Below, in pieces: positions 28,366-38,834 of a DNA stretch of 64,000 bases. The DNA lies in the NCBI GenBank assembly GCA_038141525.1, contig JAYQIF010000007.1, forward strand, positions 1 through 64,000, read 5' to 3'. The notes under the pieces were generated by a model. That model was not told where the DNA came from. It saw nothing but the letters and a program-made list of their open reading frames with translations, and did no database searches. Origin of the DNA: BACL21 sp038141525. Its GTDB lineage: Bacteria; Bacteroidota; Bacteroidia; Flavobacteriales; Flavobacteriaceae. Each line of letters opens with the position of its first letter. The stretch's first letter is position 1. Both the position numbers and the translations under genes were made by a program.

Positions 28366-28902
28366 ATGGAAATTTTACATGACCTTCGAGAATGGCTCAA
28401 AAAAAAGTGGTTAAGTCGGGATTTAGATCAGGCCATGAAACAGCGTGATCGGTCTGGACTTAATGCCAAATGCAGAACTTTGGGTGTGATCATTGACGAA
28501 GGAGTAGTTCAAGAATTTGATGGTTTATACGATTGGTATATGGATTTGAATATGGCGCCAAAAGACATTAAAGTGTTTACCTATCTGGAGGTTAAGAAGA
28601 AATTGCCCACACTCCGCCAAAATCAGCTCACTAATGCCGATTTTGATTGGCAAGGACACATCAATAATCCGGGGGCTATAGAATTCATAGATACTTCTTT
28701 CGACGTTTTGCTCGCCTTATATCATCCGGGCAATGAACTACTCGATTTAATTGTAGCCAAAAGTAAAAGTAAGTTCAAAGTGGGAAGCCAGGGGTTGAAT
28801 CAGGAGTTATTCGATTTATCATTGGCGGTGGCTCCAGAGCGTTTGGCGCTAATGCGGAGTGAATTTGTCAAATACATGGGTATTTTAAATAAAAAATTAT
28901 GA
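28366..28902 (+). CDS. DUF6913 family protein
   Basis: A 178-residue soluble protein, rich in charged residues, with no signal peptide and no visible catalytic motif. I recognise it as the flavobacterial DUF6913 family, whose function is unknown. It starts three bases after ligA and overlaps dapA by 4 bp, so it is a full operon member between replication and lysine/wall genes. Confidence 0.8.
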   Translation: MEILHDLREWLKKKWLSRDLDQAMKQRDRSGLNAKCRTLGVIIDEGVVQEFDGLYDWYMDLNMAPKDIKVFTYLEVKKKLPTLRQNQLTNADFDWQGHINNPGAIEFIDTSFDVLLALYHPGNELLDLIVAKSKSKFKVGSQGLNQELFDLSLAVAPERLALMRSEFVKYMGILNKKL

Positions 28903-29780
28903 GAGAATTAATCGGTACCGGCGTGGCCTTAATCACCCCTTTTGATGACAATGGGTCAGTTGATTTTGACGCTTTAGTGCGTTTAGTGCATTTCCAAATT
29001 GAGCATGGGATTAATTATCTTGTTGTTTCAGGAACTACGGGAGAAAGTGTTACACTCTCTAAAACGGAAAAAGAGGCTGTTTTACAGACTGTGATCCAGA
29101 CTAATGCGGGTAGAGTGCCCATTGTTTTGGGAGTTGGTGGTAATGATACCCGAACTGTTGCTGAGCAGATAAAGCAGGTCAATCCCGAATGAAGTTGCCG
29201 CTGTACTGTCGGTATCTCCCATGTATAATAAGCCCTCCCAAGCTGGCCTGATAGCGCATTTCACGGCAGTGGCTGAGGCTAGCCCAGTGCCTGTTATTTT
29301 GTATAATGTCCCAGGGCGTACGGCGAGTAATATGTTGCCAAGCACGGTGTTGGAACTGGCCAAAGTGCCGAATATCGTAGGTATAAAAGAGGCTTCTGGT
29401 GATTTAGCTCAAGCCATGGAAATTCTGCGTGTGACGCCAGAGAATTTTCTAATCATTTCGGGAGACGATATGATTGCCTTACCTATGGTATTGATGGGGG
29501 GCATGGTGTAATTTCAGTAATTGGACAGGGTTATCCTGCCAAATTCAGTCAAATGATCCAGGCCGCAAGACAGGGTGATGTCCGAAAAGCGCAAAAGATC
29601 CACTACGATTTAATGCCCGTGATCGACATGATCTTCGAACAGGGCAATCCATCTGGAATCAAGGCCTTACTGCACAAAAAAGGCATATGTCTCAATAGAT
29701 TAAGGTTGCCTCTAGTTCCTGTCGATTCTTCGCTAGAACAGCGTATTGAGGATTTTGCGACTGAATCATCAGCTCATTAA
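28899..29780 (+). CDS. dapA: 4-hydroxy-tetrahydrodipicolinate synthase (two frame breaks)
   Basis: After repair, 293 residues. This TIM-barrel aldolase condenses pyruvate with aspartate semialdehyde, the first committed step to diaminopimelate and lysine. GTGVALITPFDDNGSVDF, VSGTTGESVTLS, YNVPGRTASNM and the Schiff-base lysine in VGIKEASGD are present. One extra base occurs near 29184-29187 (C-run) and one G is missing near 29505; they cancel in total length. It is an essential gene, so errors are likely. DapF lies 13 kb upstream. Confidence 0.95.
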
Positions 29781-29881
29781 AAATAAGTATTGTTAAACTT
29801 TTAACAAGCTCGGCGTTTGCTGCGTCTTGTTGCGTTATTTTTACCTTCGAAATTTCTTTTTTAATACTGTCTTTTATTATG

Positions 29882-29889
29882 TATTTTTG
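29882..29889 (+). promoter_or_regulatory. -7 element four bases before the bamD ATG
   Basis: TATTTTTG ends four bases before the ATG at 29894. The longer reading frame from 29879 would overlap this element, so 29894 is the favoured start and the mRNA is likely leaderless. Confidence 0.6.
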
Positions 29890-29893
29890 CCGG

Positions 29894-30709
29894 ATGAATT
29901 CGACGGTCCTAAAGTGTGTTAGTCTGCTTGCTATGAGTATTTTGTTCTCAGGATGCAGTGAGTATCAGAAACTATTACGTTCGGATGATACGGCCGCAAA
30001 ATACACCATGGCCGACTCTTTATACAAGGCCAAAAAATACAAAAAGGCACTGCCTCTGATGGAGCAGATTGTTCCGATTTACAGAGGTAAGCCTCAAGCT
30101 GAGCCGCTCATGTACCGTTATGCCAACACCTTTTATAATCTCGAGGATTATTATCTCGCCGGCTATCAATTTGAACGATTTGTCGTTTCTTATCCGCAGA
30201 GTGACTCCTTAGAAATGGCGGCTTACAAATCGGCCAGGAGCTATTACGAATTGTCTCCGCGCTATTCGTTAGATCAAAAAGATACCTACGTTGCCTTGGA
30301 AAAATTGCAAGCTTTCGTAGACACCTATAACGATTCGGAATATCGCATGGAATGTAATGAGATGGTGCAAGAACTCAAGGTAAAACTAGAATTAAAGGAC
30401 ATCGAAACAGCCAAGCAATATCGTCGTATCAGTGATTATAAAGCAGCGATTAAAGCCTTTGATAATTTTATTCAAGACCATCCAGGCTCTATCTACCGAG
30501 AAGACGCCTATTTTGGTCGTTTGGAGGCCGCTTTTGTCCTGGCTCAAAATAGTGTATCTTATTTAGTCCAAGAACGACTTGAATCCGCAAAAAAATATTT
30601 TGACAGTTTTATGAAATACTACAGCAGTGGGACCAAGCGTGGTGCTGCTGAAGAAATACTACTGCAAATTAATACCCAACTGCAAGAACAGACTTTATCT
30701 ACAAATTAA
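29894..30709 (+). CDS. bamD: Outer membrane assembly lipoprotein BamD
   Basis: A 271-residue lipoprotein of the BAM complex that inserts beta-barrel proteins in the outer membrane. Signal peptide with lipobox LFSGC, then TPR-like helices: MADSLYKAKKYKKALPLMEQIVP, YRYANTFYNLEDYYLAGYQFERFV and DYKAAIKAFDNFIQDHPGS. The start of a conserved flavobacterial run bamD-rpoZ-coaBC-porD-recN, all in one direction with small gaps. Confidence 0.95.
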   Translation: MNSTVLKCVSLLAMSILFSGCSEYQKLLRSDDTAAKYTMADSLYKAKKYKKALPLMEQIVPIYRGKPQAEPLMYRYANTFYNLEDYYLAGYQFERFVVSYPQSDSLEMAAYKSARSYYELSPRYSLDQKDTYVALEKLQAFVDTYNDSEYRMECNEMVQELKVKLELKDIETAKQYRRISDYKAAIKAFDNFIQDHPGSIYREDAYFGRLEAAFVLAQNSVSYLVQERLESAKKYFDSFMKYYSSGTKRGAAEEILLQINTQLQEQTLSTN

Positions 30710-30721
30710 TACCCAATCTCT

Positions 30722-31054
30722 ATGAGTGATATCAGAAATTCAGACGCCCCTGTGAACACAACAACCATTGACAAAAATCAATTGGACGCACCCACAGGCA
30801 ATATTTACGAGGCGATCTCGATCATTGCAAAGCGCGCTACACAAATTAATGGTGACATTAAGAAAGAACTCAATGAGAAGTTGGATGAGTTCGCGACCTA
30901 TAACGATAGTTTAGAAGAGATTTTTGAGAATAAGGAACAAATTGAAGTTTCGAAATTCTACGAACGCCTTCCGAAACCACACGCCTTGGCGGTACAAGAA
31001 TGGCTTGAGGAAAAAATCTATCACCGCAATACCGAAGATGAGGTAATCGACTAA
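30722..31054 (+). CDS. rpoZ: RNA polymerase omega-type subunit (Bacteroidetes RpoZ)
   Basis: A 110-residue protein. The middle (GNIYEAISIIAKRATQINGDIKKEL) resembles the omega/Rpb6 helix that wraps the beta' C-terminus, and this gene position between bamD and coaBC is the usual place for omega in Flavobacteria. It helps assemble and stabilise RNA polymerase. The extended C-terminal region (EEKIYHRNTEDEVID) is acidic. Confidence 0.85.
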   Translation: MSDIRNSDAPVNTTTIDKNQLDAPTGNIYEAISIIAKRATQINGDIKKELNEKLDEFATYNDSLEEIFENKEQIEVSKFYERLPKPHALAVQEWLEEKIYHRNTEDEVID

Positions 31055-31066
31055 CCCCCACAAAAA

Positions 31067-32273
31067 ATGTTAGCGGGAAAACACATTTTGCTGGGAGTTA
31101 CAGGCGGTATCGCCGCCTATAAGGTCCCGGCATTGGTGCGTTTACTCAAGAAAGAAGGAGCTGAGGTGCGCGTTATCATGACCCCCGATGCGCGCGAGTT
31201 TGTAGCACCATTGACGCTTTCTGTGCTGTCCGAAAACCCTGTTTATTGGACTTTTACCGATGAACAGGAACAAGATCAAGGGCTGTGGAACAACCACGTT
31301 CATTTGGGGCGTTGGGCCGACGTATTCTTGATTGCTCCGGCGACAGCAAATACCCTTTCAAAAATGGCCCATGGAGCTTGTGACAATCTTCTTTTGGCTG
31401 CCTATTTATCTGCAGAATGCCCTGTTTATTTTGCTCCAGCTATGGATTTGGACATGCATGAGCACCCAGCGACACAGTCTTCTTTTCAGAAATTAAAGGA
31501 GTTCGGTAATCGCATAATACCGTCTGAACATGGAGCACTTGCCAGTGGACTTGTTGGCCAGGTCGTATGGCTGAGCCAGAAAATATCGTCGCATTATAAA
31601 CAATGATCTCAAGGCAAAAGCCCCATTAGCCGGTAAGCGTTATTTAGTCACTGCTGGCCCAACTTTTGAGCTCATTGACCCCGTGCGTTACATCGGTAAT
31701 TTTTCAAGTGGAAAGATGGGTTATGCCATTGCTAATGCCGCGGCCCAAATGGGCGCGGAGGTGCTCCTTATTTCAGGTCCTACGAGAGACCTCGAATTAC
31801 ATCGGTCGATTGCGCGCATTGATACGGTTACAGGAGCTGAGATGTTCGATGCCGTATCCACTCATTATAGCGAGCAGGATGTTGTGATTTTGTGTGCCGC
31901 AGTGGCAGATTTTAAACCAAAAGATGTGTCCGAGCACAAAATAAAAAGTAAAACCGAGTCGTTCTCCATAGAACTCAGCTCTACTGTTGATATTGCGGCT
32001 CATCTCGGTCGAGAAAAAGCAAATCAACTTTTGGTTGGATTTGCCCTTGAGACCCAAGATGCTTTAGTTCATGCAAAAAGCAAGCTCAAGAAAAAGAATT
32101 TAGATTTAATTGTTTTAAATTCGCTAGAGGATCAAGGCGTTGGTTTCGGTGCTGACACCAACAAGATTACGATCATTGACCGCGAAGAAAATGTTCGCGA
32201 ATATGAGCTTAAATCGAAGTATGTGGTAGCAAAAGATATTATCAATTATATAAGAAAGTTTAAAGATGCGTAA
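31067..32273 (+). CDS. coaBC: Bifunctional CoaBC, coenzyme A synthesis (two frame breaks)
   Basis: After repair, 402 residues. The CoaC domain (phosphopantothenoylcysteine decarboxylase, FMN) has LGVTGGIAAYKVPALVR, the substrate motif ATANTLSKMAHGACDNLL and the PAMD(L) loop. The CoaB domain (phosphopantothenate-cysteine ligase) has VTAGPTFELIDPVRYIGNFSSGKMG. One G is missing near 31561 and one base near 31594 in the linker between the domains; both domains are otherwise intact. As CoA synthesis is essential, this is likely a sequence error. Confidence 0.95.
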
Positions 32274-33156
32274 CATTGTTTTACTCGTATTGTTGGGGTG
32301 TTGCACGACGCTTATTCACGGACAAGAACTCAACGCTACAGTGACTATTGACGCAGAACAAACGGGTCAGCCTAATGCGCAGGTATTCCGTACGCTAAAA
32401 GATCAACTCACTGAATTACTCAACGAAACACAGTGGACGAGCCGAACGTTCACCAACCAAGAGCGCATCGATTGTAATTTCACCTTGATCCTTCAAAGCT
32501 TTGAATCGACCTCTTTTTCAGGCAGTCTTCAGGTGCAATCCTCAAGAACCATTTATGGTTCTACTTATGACAGTTCGGTATACAATTACAATGATCGCCA
32601 ATTTGTTTTTGAGTACTCGGAGTTTCAGCCCTTGGTATTCAATATCAATAATTTTGATTCAAACCTGGTCTCGATTTTAGCCTACCATGTCTATACCATT
32701 ATTGGAATCGATGCCGATACCTTTGCGCCAAACGGAGGAGACCCTTATTTTTCTCAAGCCAGACAAATAGTCAATACGGCAGCCTCGAGTAATTATCAAG
32801 GTTGGAAGGCCGTAGATGGGACTCAGTCTCGCTATCGTTTCAATGATGCGGTCCTTTCTAATGTGTACCAGGACTACAGACAAGCCATGTACGATTATCA
32901 CCGCACGGGTCTAGACCTCATGTCTTCGAATCTTAAAAATGGTAAAACAGGTGTTCGGGATGCGGTTGTTCTGCTCAAAAAAGTAAACGATCGAAGACCA
33001 AATTCCTTTTTGATGCGCACCTTTTTTGATGCCAAAGCCGATGAGATACAGCAGATATTCTCGGATGGTCCCACTATTGACATTACGCAATTGGTCGAAA
33101 TACTCAAGCGTATTGCGCCGACCAAAAGCGATAACTGGAACAAAATAAAACTTTAA
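32266..33156 (+). CDS. porD: T9SS assembly protein PorD (DUF4835)
   Basis: A 296-residue exported protein with signal peptide (MRNIVLLVLLGCCTTLIHGQ). It is the DUF4835/PorD family: ELNATVTIDAEQTGQPNAQVFRTLKDQLTELLN at the N-terminus, NFTLILQSFESTSFSGSLQVQSSRTIYGS, and YHVYTIIGIDADTFAPNGGDPYFSQA. PorD is required for type IX secretion in Porphyromonas. It overlaps coaBC by 8 bp and matches the T9SS cargo proteins in this window. Confidence 0.9.
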   Translation: MRNIVLLVLLGCCTTLIHGQELNATVTIDAEQTGQPNAQVFRTLKDQLTELLNETQWTSRTFTNQERIDCNFTLILQSFESTSFSGSLQVQSSRTIYGSTYDSSVYNYNDRQFVFEYSEFQPLVFNINNFDSNLVSILAYHVYTIIGIDADTFAPNGGDPYFSQARQIVNTAASSNYQGWKAVDGTQSRYRFNDAVLSNVYQDYRQAMYDYHRTGLDLMSSNLKNGKTGVRDAVVLLKKVNDRRPNSFLMRTFFDAKADEIQQIFSDGPTIDITQLVEILKRIAPTKSDNWNKIKL

Positions 33157-33160
33157 AACT

Positions 33161-33196
33161 CCGTCAGCAGAATCCTTTTTGAGGATTTTCGGACGG
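33161..33196 (+). terminator. Nested hairpin between porD and recN
   Basis: CCGTC pairs with GACGG around an inner AATCC/GGATT stem and a short T-rich loop. No strong T-tract follows, so it could be a weak terminator or attenuator before recN. Confidence 0.35.
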
Positions 33197-33211
33197 CTTG
33201 AATTGATTTAA

Positions 33212-34864
33212 GTGCTCAAGTCATTAATCATTAAAAATTACGCGCTAATTGAGGACCTAAAGGCCTCATTTGATTCGGGTTTTACCGTAATTACGGGAGA
33301 AACTGGGGCGGGAAAGTCTATACTGTTAGGCGCTTTGGACCTTGTGCTTGGTCGACGTGCAGACACCAAAGTCATGCGAAATGCCACACAAAAATGTATT
33401 GTCGAGGCTCATTTTGATATTTCTGCCTATGGATTGCGTCCTTTTTTTGATGATTTAGAGTTGGATTACGACCCTACAACAATTCTTCGACGTGAGATTT
33501 GGCCCAGTGGTAAATCCCGCGCTTTTGTCAATGACTCTCCTGTGAGTTTAAGTCAAGTACAAGAGCTCAAAAAACATCTGGTAGAAATTCATCATCAAGG
33601 CGACACTCATAATCTGGAAAGCGAATCCTTTCAATTAAAATTAATTGATACCATAGCCGGTCATGAGGGAGCGGTAAAAAAATACAGCTCCGATTATGCG
33701 CAGTGGCTAAAGGCAAAATCTAAACTTGATGATTTGCTGCGACGTCGACAAAAGGCTGTTCAAGAAGAAGATTATCAAAAATTTATTTTGGAGGAGCTCG
33801 AGACACTGAATTTGGACAATATAGATCAGAGCGAACTTGAGGAACGTCGAAATTTGGCTCAAAATCAAGAGCAAATCCAAAATGTAGTTCATGAGGTCAG
33901 CGCGTTAATTGGTCAAGATGATCTCGGTCTTTTGGACCGATTATTTGACATACGTCAAAGATTAAATTCTGTGAGTCATGTTTCGGACGATTTTGGCCGT
34001 GTTGCTGAGCGCATTGATGGATTGCGCATTGAATTAGAAGACATCCAAGAGACTCTTGAGCAGCGTTTGGGGTTAGTCGAAGATCAACCCGAGGAACTGA
34101 GGCGTATTGAACACCTGCTCGATGAGCTCTATCGCATTCAACGAAAGCACGGAATGCATACTACTCAGGAGTTAATTGATTTTCGTGATAAACTCTCATC
34201 AGGGCTTCAGGACACCAATGATCTTGATCAAATGATAAAAGAGCTCGAGCAGGAAGTCTTGTCCACGAAAAAATCCTTAGAGATTCAGGCAGAACAATTA
34301 CATAAAAGACGACTAGCTGTCATACCCGATATTGAGTCTCGCCTTGGTGCGTATTTTAATGAATTGGCCCTACCAGAGGCGCGACTAGCCTTTAAAATTG
34401 AGCGAACTGCTGAATTAAATATAAATGGAGGAGCCCAATCCTCAATATTGTTTTCTGCCAACAAGGGAATTGATTTACGCCCCATACAAAAGGTTGCCTC
34501 GGGTGGAGAAATGAGTCGTGTTACCTTGTCAGTCAAGGCTGTAATGGCTGAATTTCAGCATCTGCCTACACTTATTTTTGATGAAATTGATACGGGTATT
34601 TCAGGGGATACGGCCTCAAAAATGGCTGAAATATTACTACAAATGAGTGCGCGTGGACAATTATTTTGTTTGACACATTTGCCGCAGACCGCGGCAAAGG
34701 GTCGTTTTCATAAACGCATCTTCAAACAAATTCATGGAGAACAGAGTCAGACATTCATACAAGATCTTGATGCGGAACAACGCGTCATGGAAATAGCGCA
34801 AATGATTGGTGGCCATGAGCTTACAGATTCAGCCAAAGCACATGCACGTCAATTGTTGAATTGA
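33212..34864 (+). CDS. recN: DNA repair protein RecN
   Basis: A 550-residue SMC-like ATPase for double-strand break repair. Walker A GETGAGKS is near residue 30, the long central coiled coil runs about residues 150-370, and the C-terminal signature SGGEMSRVTLSVKAVM is followed by Walker B LIFDEIDTGISG. The start is probably a GTG at 33212 (MLKSLIIKNYALIEDL matches the family). It is the last gene of the bamD run. Confidence 0.95.
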   Translation: MLKSLIIKNYALIEDLKASFDSGFTVITGETGAGKSILLGALDLVLGRRADTKVMRNATQKCIVEAHFDISAYGLRPFFDDLELDYDPTTILRREIWPSGKSRAFVNDSPVSLSQVQELKKHLVEIHHQGDTHNLESESFQLKLIDTIAGHEGAVKKYSSDYAQWLKAKSKLDDLLRRRQKAVQEEDYQKFILEELETLNLDNIDQSELEERRNLAQNQEQIQNVVHEVSALIGQDDLGLLDRLFDIRQRLNSVSHVSDDFGRVAERIDGLRIELEDIQETLEQRLGLVEDQPEELRRIEHLLDELYRIQRKHGMHTTQELIDFRDKLSSGLQDTNDLDQMIKELEQEVLSTKKSLEIQAEQLHKRRLAVIPDIESRLGAYFNELALPEARLAFKIERTAELNINGGAQSSILFSANKGIDLRPIQKVASGGEMSRVTLSVKAVMAEFQHLPTLIFDEIDTGISGDTASKMAEILLQMSARGQLFCLTHLPQTAAKGRFHKRIFKQIHGEQSQTFIQDLDAEQRVMEIAQMIGGHELTDSAKAHARQLLN

Positions 34865-34866
34865 GT

Positions 34867-34874
34867 TATATTTG
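34867..34874 (+). promoter_or_regulatory. -7 element of fabI
   Basis: TATATTTG overlaps the recN stop region and lies 25 bp before the fabI ATG, giving a leader of about 20 nt. Confidence 0.5.
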
Positions 34875-34898
34875 TGCCCTAAACCAATTTTAGAATTC

Positions 34899-35714
34899 AT
34901 GGCTTATAATTTACTTAAAGGAAAAAAAGGGATCATATTTGGAGCCCTGGATCCAAATTCCATAGCTTGGAAAACTGCGCAGCGTGTGCACGAAGAGGGC
35001 GGTCAATTTGTTCTGACTAATGCGCCCATTGCTATGCGTATGGGGCAGATTGATGCTCTTGCTAAAGAAACCGGTGCTCAAATTATTCCTGCTGACGCTA
35101 CAAGTCTCGACGATTTAAATAATTTGGTGAGCCAATCGATGGAGATTCTTGGCGGCAAACTCGATTTTGTTCTACATTCAATTGGGATGTCGGTCAATGT
35201 GCGCAAAGGCAGACATTATACCGACCAGAAATACGATTGGACCCACAAAGGATGGGACGTATCGGCAGGGTCCTTCCACAAAACAATGCAAGTACTTTTC
35301 AAACAAGACGCCATGAACCAGTGGGGGAGTATTGTGGCGTTGTCCTATATGGCGGCGCAGCGGGTATTCCCAGATTACAACGATATGGCAGATAACAAGG
35401 CTTATTTGGAGTCTATCGCGCGAAGTTTTGGTTACTTTTTTGGTCGCGATAAAAAAGTACGTGTCAACACCATTTCTCAGTCACCAACGCCGACTACGGC
35501 GGGTCAGGGAGTCAAAGGTTTTGACGGGTTCATCGCCTACGCCGAAAAAATGTCACCCTTGGGCAATGCAACCGCTTTAGATTGTGCCAACTACACCGTA
35601 GCGATGTTTAGCGATTTAACCAAGCGTGTTACCCTGCAAAATCTCTACAATGACGGTGGATTTTCCAATATGGGAGTCAGCGATGCTGTCATGGAATACT
35701 TCAACGAGGAATAG
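34899..35714 (+). CDS. fabI: Enoyl-[acyl-carrier-protein] reductase (NADH), FabI
   Basis: A 271-residue short-chain dehydrogenase that performs the last step of fatty-acid elongation. NADH-binding GIIFGALDPNSIAW is at the N-terminus. LSYMAAQRVFPDYNDMADNKAYLES holds the Y-x6-K catalytic pair, and HSIGMSV and FYNDGG-type segments fit the family. The start at 34899 (MAYNLLKGKKG) is favoured over the longer frame, which lies in the promoter region. Confidence 0.95.
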   Translation: MAYNLLKGKKGIIFGALDPNSIAWKTAQRVHEEGGQFVLTNAPIAMRMGQIDALAKETGAQIIPADATSLDDLNNLVSQSMEILGGKLDFVLHSIGMSVNVRKGRHYTDQKYDWTHKGWDVSAGSFHKTMQVLFKQDAMNQWGSIVALSYMAAQRVFPDYNDMADNKAYLESIARSFGYFFGRDKKVRVNTISQSPTPTTAGQGVKGFDGFIAYAEKMSPLGNATALDCANYTVAMFSDLTKRVTLQNLYNDGGFSNMGVSDAVMEYFNEE

Positions 35715-35741
35715 CCTCATATTTCTTTGCTCGAAAAAATT

Positions 35742-35783
35742 GCGTTTTTAATCGGAATAGGCAGAAATTCCGATTAAAAACGC
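35742..35783 (+). terminator. 17-bp perfect hairpin after fabI
   Basis: Arms at 35742-35758 and 35767-35783 are exact complements with an 8-nt loop (GCGTTTTTAATCGGAAT in the left arm). It is 27 bp downstream of the fabI stop. The tail is only weakly T-rich, but the stem is exceptionally long for a chance repeat. Confidence 0.7.
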
Positions 35784-35843
35784 TTTGTTAATTTCAATTT
35801 TATAAATACATTTACGTCTAATAACTAATTTATATCGATAATT

Positions 35844-38761
35844 ATGAAAAAAATTACTTTTTTGCTCGCTGTTATGGCCTTTTGGGCTGGGAACAGTCAA
35901 GTCGTGCAAAAAGTCAACCCTAGCCTAAGTTATTCGGAGGCGATGCGCGTTGCAAGCACGTCAAATGAAAGTCAAAATACCGCTGTACAAGCGCAATCGT
36001 ACCAGACAATGGTAGCCGATGCGGCTGCTCGTGGTATTACCCAAAGTAATCCGGTTGTCTTGCGTCAATCTGACCAAAACTCTCAGGAACAAGCCCCTTG
36101 TACTTATGCAAACCCTAGTAATGGTTGGGAGAATGGTCTCAATTATACTGGTGCATTTGGTGCTGTTAAAATGATTTTGTCGTTGAAGCAGGGGTAACAT
36201 TTGATTTCAATCAAATCACTTATAACACTTTTATTGCTCCGGGTGAAACCGTAGTGAGTGTTGATGTCGAAATCCTAGAAGACAATGGTGGTGCCCCAGG
36301 AGCGGTTATTGCTTCTTTCATCGCTGTGGCGCCGACATCTCAGACGGTAATCGGAGGAAACTTTGGTTTTGACGGAAGCGAAGTAGTTCTTGACATGCCT
36401 GTGGTCACTTTAGAAGAAGGGACTTATTGGGTAGGTTTGAACAATGGTGTATCCAGTTTAGGTGGGGCTTTGTTTTGGGAAGTGACTTCAGCTTCAATAG
36501 TTGGACAACCAACGCTCCAAGATGGTGCTGTTTTTGATCCAACGCTTGATGGGGTTTACTCTTTTGCTGGAGATTGTTCTTCGAGTTTAGTGATCAACTT
36601 TGATCCAACTGCAGCTTACATCGGTTACGCTAATGTTTTTGAAACTCCTGCAAATGGGGGTGGTTTTGTTTTTGGCTCTCCTTGGGGTGTTCCAGATCTT
36701 CAAACCATTGTTGATCCAACGCCTGTTACAGGAACTGTAACGCTTTATCCAAATTTCAATACGTACGACGATAACCCGACAGATCCTTTTTGGGTTGATC
36801 AAACTACTGGTTTAGGAAATAAAGATTTTGAAGGAAATACTTATGTCGATGATCCTTCACTTGCAGGTGAAGAGTTGACATGGACAGGTTTTGTTGTGTC
36901 CAACACATTAGATCCTGCTTATCAGGCCGAGGCCTTTATTAAGGTGTTTAATGCAGATTTTTCAGTACTTAAAATTGAAACTGCTCCACTTATTGAAGAC
37001 GAATTTTTCACAGTAAACTACACTGATGTAGCGCCTGAAGATACTTTTGTACAATATGGATGGTATGTAAAAGGGTTAAACGCGAGTTCTGCCAATGAAG
37101 CAGCACTTGGAAATATCGTAATCGGAACCGAGCGTCCTGGTTGTGGTGACTTCTCGTATACTAACGAGGTTCCAACGGGTGCCGGTCCTCCTGCACAGAT
37201 TTTCCCTGACTTCCCTGACTTCACAAGTATCGCTGTAGATGATGTATTCTTCACAGGAGATGCTGGACTCATCTGTTCAATCGATATTCAAGGACGTTAT
37301 TCTGCAGGGGCTCCAGGTCTTCCTGGTGATCCAAACAGTACTGTTCAATTGACAATCTACAATGATGATAACGGTATTCCAGGTACAGTAAGATATCAAG
37401 AATCTTTCCCAGGAAGTGTTGATGCAGATGCAGATGGTAACTTTACTCTTGAGCCAACTCAAACTATAGAAGCGACGCTTAATCCTGATACACGATACTG
37501 GATTTCTGTAGCTGCCGTAATGGAGTTTGGCCTTGCAGGTCAGTGGTTCTGGAGCAGTGCTGAGGATATGAATGATAATGCGGCTCTTTGGCAAAACCCG
37601 GGCGGAGGCTTTGGTGTTTGTCCAACATGGGGAACTTTCGCAGACTGTGGTGTTGGTGGAGGAGAAGGTCCTGACCTTTTGATGGACATCGAAATGGTGT
37701 CTACTGATCCACTCACCTATGACGTATGTTTTGGTGCTCGTCCTATCGCCTGTGGCGATACTGTAACGGGGGACACTCTTTCGGCTACAGTAGAAGCAGG
37801 GCTTACAGAATGTGGTACTTCAATTACGGCGCCAGGTGTATGGTATGTGTTTGAAGATAACTCGGGTCTTGCCTCTGAAGTACTTTTGAGTACTTGTAAT
37901 CAAGCAGACTATGATACTAAGTTATACGTATTTACTGGTTCTTGTGGAGATCTAATCTGTATTGATGGTAATGATGATACTACTGGATGTAGTGGATTTA
38001 CAACAGAATTAGAATTTTTATCTGACGGAAACAGCACCTATTACATTCTTGTTGCTGGATTCGGTTCTTCTACAGGTAACTTTGACCTCTCAATGGAATG
38101 TACCCTCATTCCACCGCCAAATAACGATATCGTCGATGCGATTGACTTATTGACTGTCGGATGTCCATTTACCGATGAAGCTGTTGCTATGCCAGCCGCT
38201 ACTGAGGAAGCTGGAACTCCTTCTGGTTGTGATATCTCTGGCGCAGCTGGTGTATGGTATGAGTTTACTCCTGAGATCAATGGTTTCATTACAGGAACGA
38301 TTGGTTCTCCAGCGGGTATCAGCTCTATCACTTTCTACACTGCTCCAGATCAATCTTCAGGTGAGACTGATTTAGTACACGTGGATTATTACCAAAACCA
38401 ATGTTTACCAGGTTCTAGTGCGACTATCCCAGTTATAGGTGGTCAAACGTACTACTGCTTCGTAGTGAACACTGGTGGTATTACAGACATTATCTTTGAT
38501 AACTGTCAGTTGGGTACTGCAAGTAATGAAATCGAAGGATTTGAGTTCTATCCGAACCCAACTCGCGAGCGCATTAACCTTGCTGCTGCCCAAAACATTG
38601 AGTCAGTTGTATTGTACACCATCCTAGGTCAGAGAATGATCGAAGTAAATGTTGACGCAACAACTACTGAATTAAATGTTGCTAATTTGGCAGCTGGTGC
38701 TTACCTAATGGAAGTAACCGTAGATGGTCAAACTGGTACTTACAAAGTGATCAAGCAATAA
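35844..38761 (+). CDS. Large T9SS-sorted surface protein (one frame break)
   Basis: After repair, 972 residues. Signal peptide (MKKITFLLAVMAFWAGNSQ), then several beta-sandwich regions rich in Asn, Gly, Thr and Cys; two consecutive stretches in the last third (from about GDTLSATVEAG and from GCPFTDEAVAMPAA) look like PPC-type domains with paired cysteines. It ends in a type A sorting domain (FEFYPNPTRERINLAAAQN to GTYKVIKQ). One base is missing from the A-run at 36168-36171. Likely an adhesin or other structural surface protein; no catalytic motif is visible. Confidence 0.87.
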
Positions 38762-38785
38762 TTAGACTATAATTAGTTATATAAG

Positions 38786-38817
38786 AAAGCCATCCCATAA
38801 TGGGATGGCTTTTTTTA
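38786..38817 (+). terminator. Terminator after the large T9SS gene
   Basis: AGCCATCCCA and TGGGATGGCT pair around a 3-nt loop, followed by seven T residues. Confidence 0.92.
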
Positions 38818-38822
38818 TTGTT

Positions 38823-38830
38823 TATTTTTG
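38823..38830 (+). promoter_or_regulatory. -7 element four bases before the glycosyltransferase ATG
   Basis: TATTTTTG lies just after the terminator T-tract and ends four bases before the ATG at 38835. The open frame beginning at 38805 would start upstream of the promoter, so it is not used. Confidence 0.6.
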
Positions 38831-38834
38831 TGTT

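Noticed and set aside
29180..29510. Programmed frameshifting in dapA, coaBC, prmC or dnaA
   Set aside because: Breaks lie at different sites, in both directions, without slippery heptamers plus a downstream structure, and many genes in the window show the same fault; sequencing indels explain them more simply.
31067..32273. Separate coaC and coaB genes
   Set aside because: The two pieces join with only two single-base corrections into the standard 402-residue fusion; no start signal precedes the second part.
36168..36254. Two separate genes at 35844-36197 and 36254-38761
   Set aside because: A single missing A in a run of four joins the signal-peptide piece to the long piece in a continuous frame (VEAGVTFDFNQIT); no independent start signal precedes the second.
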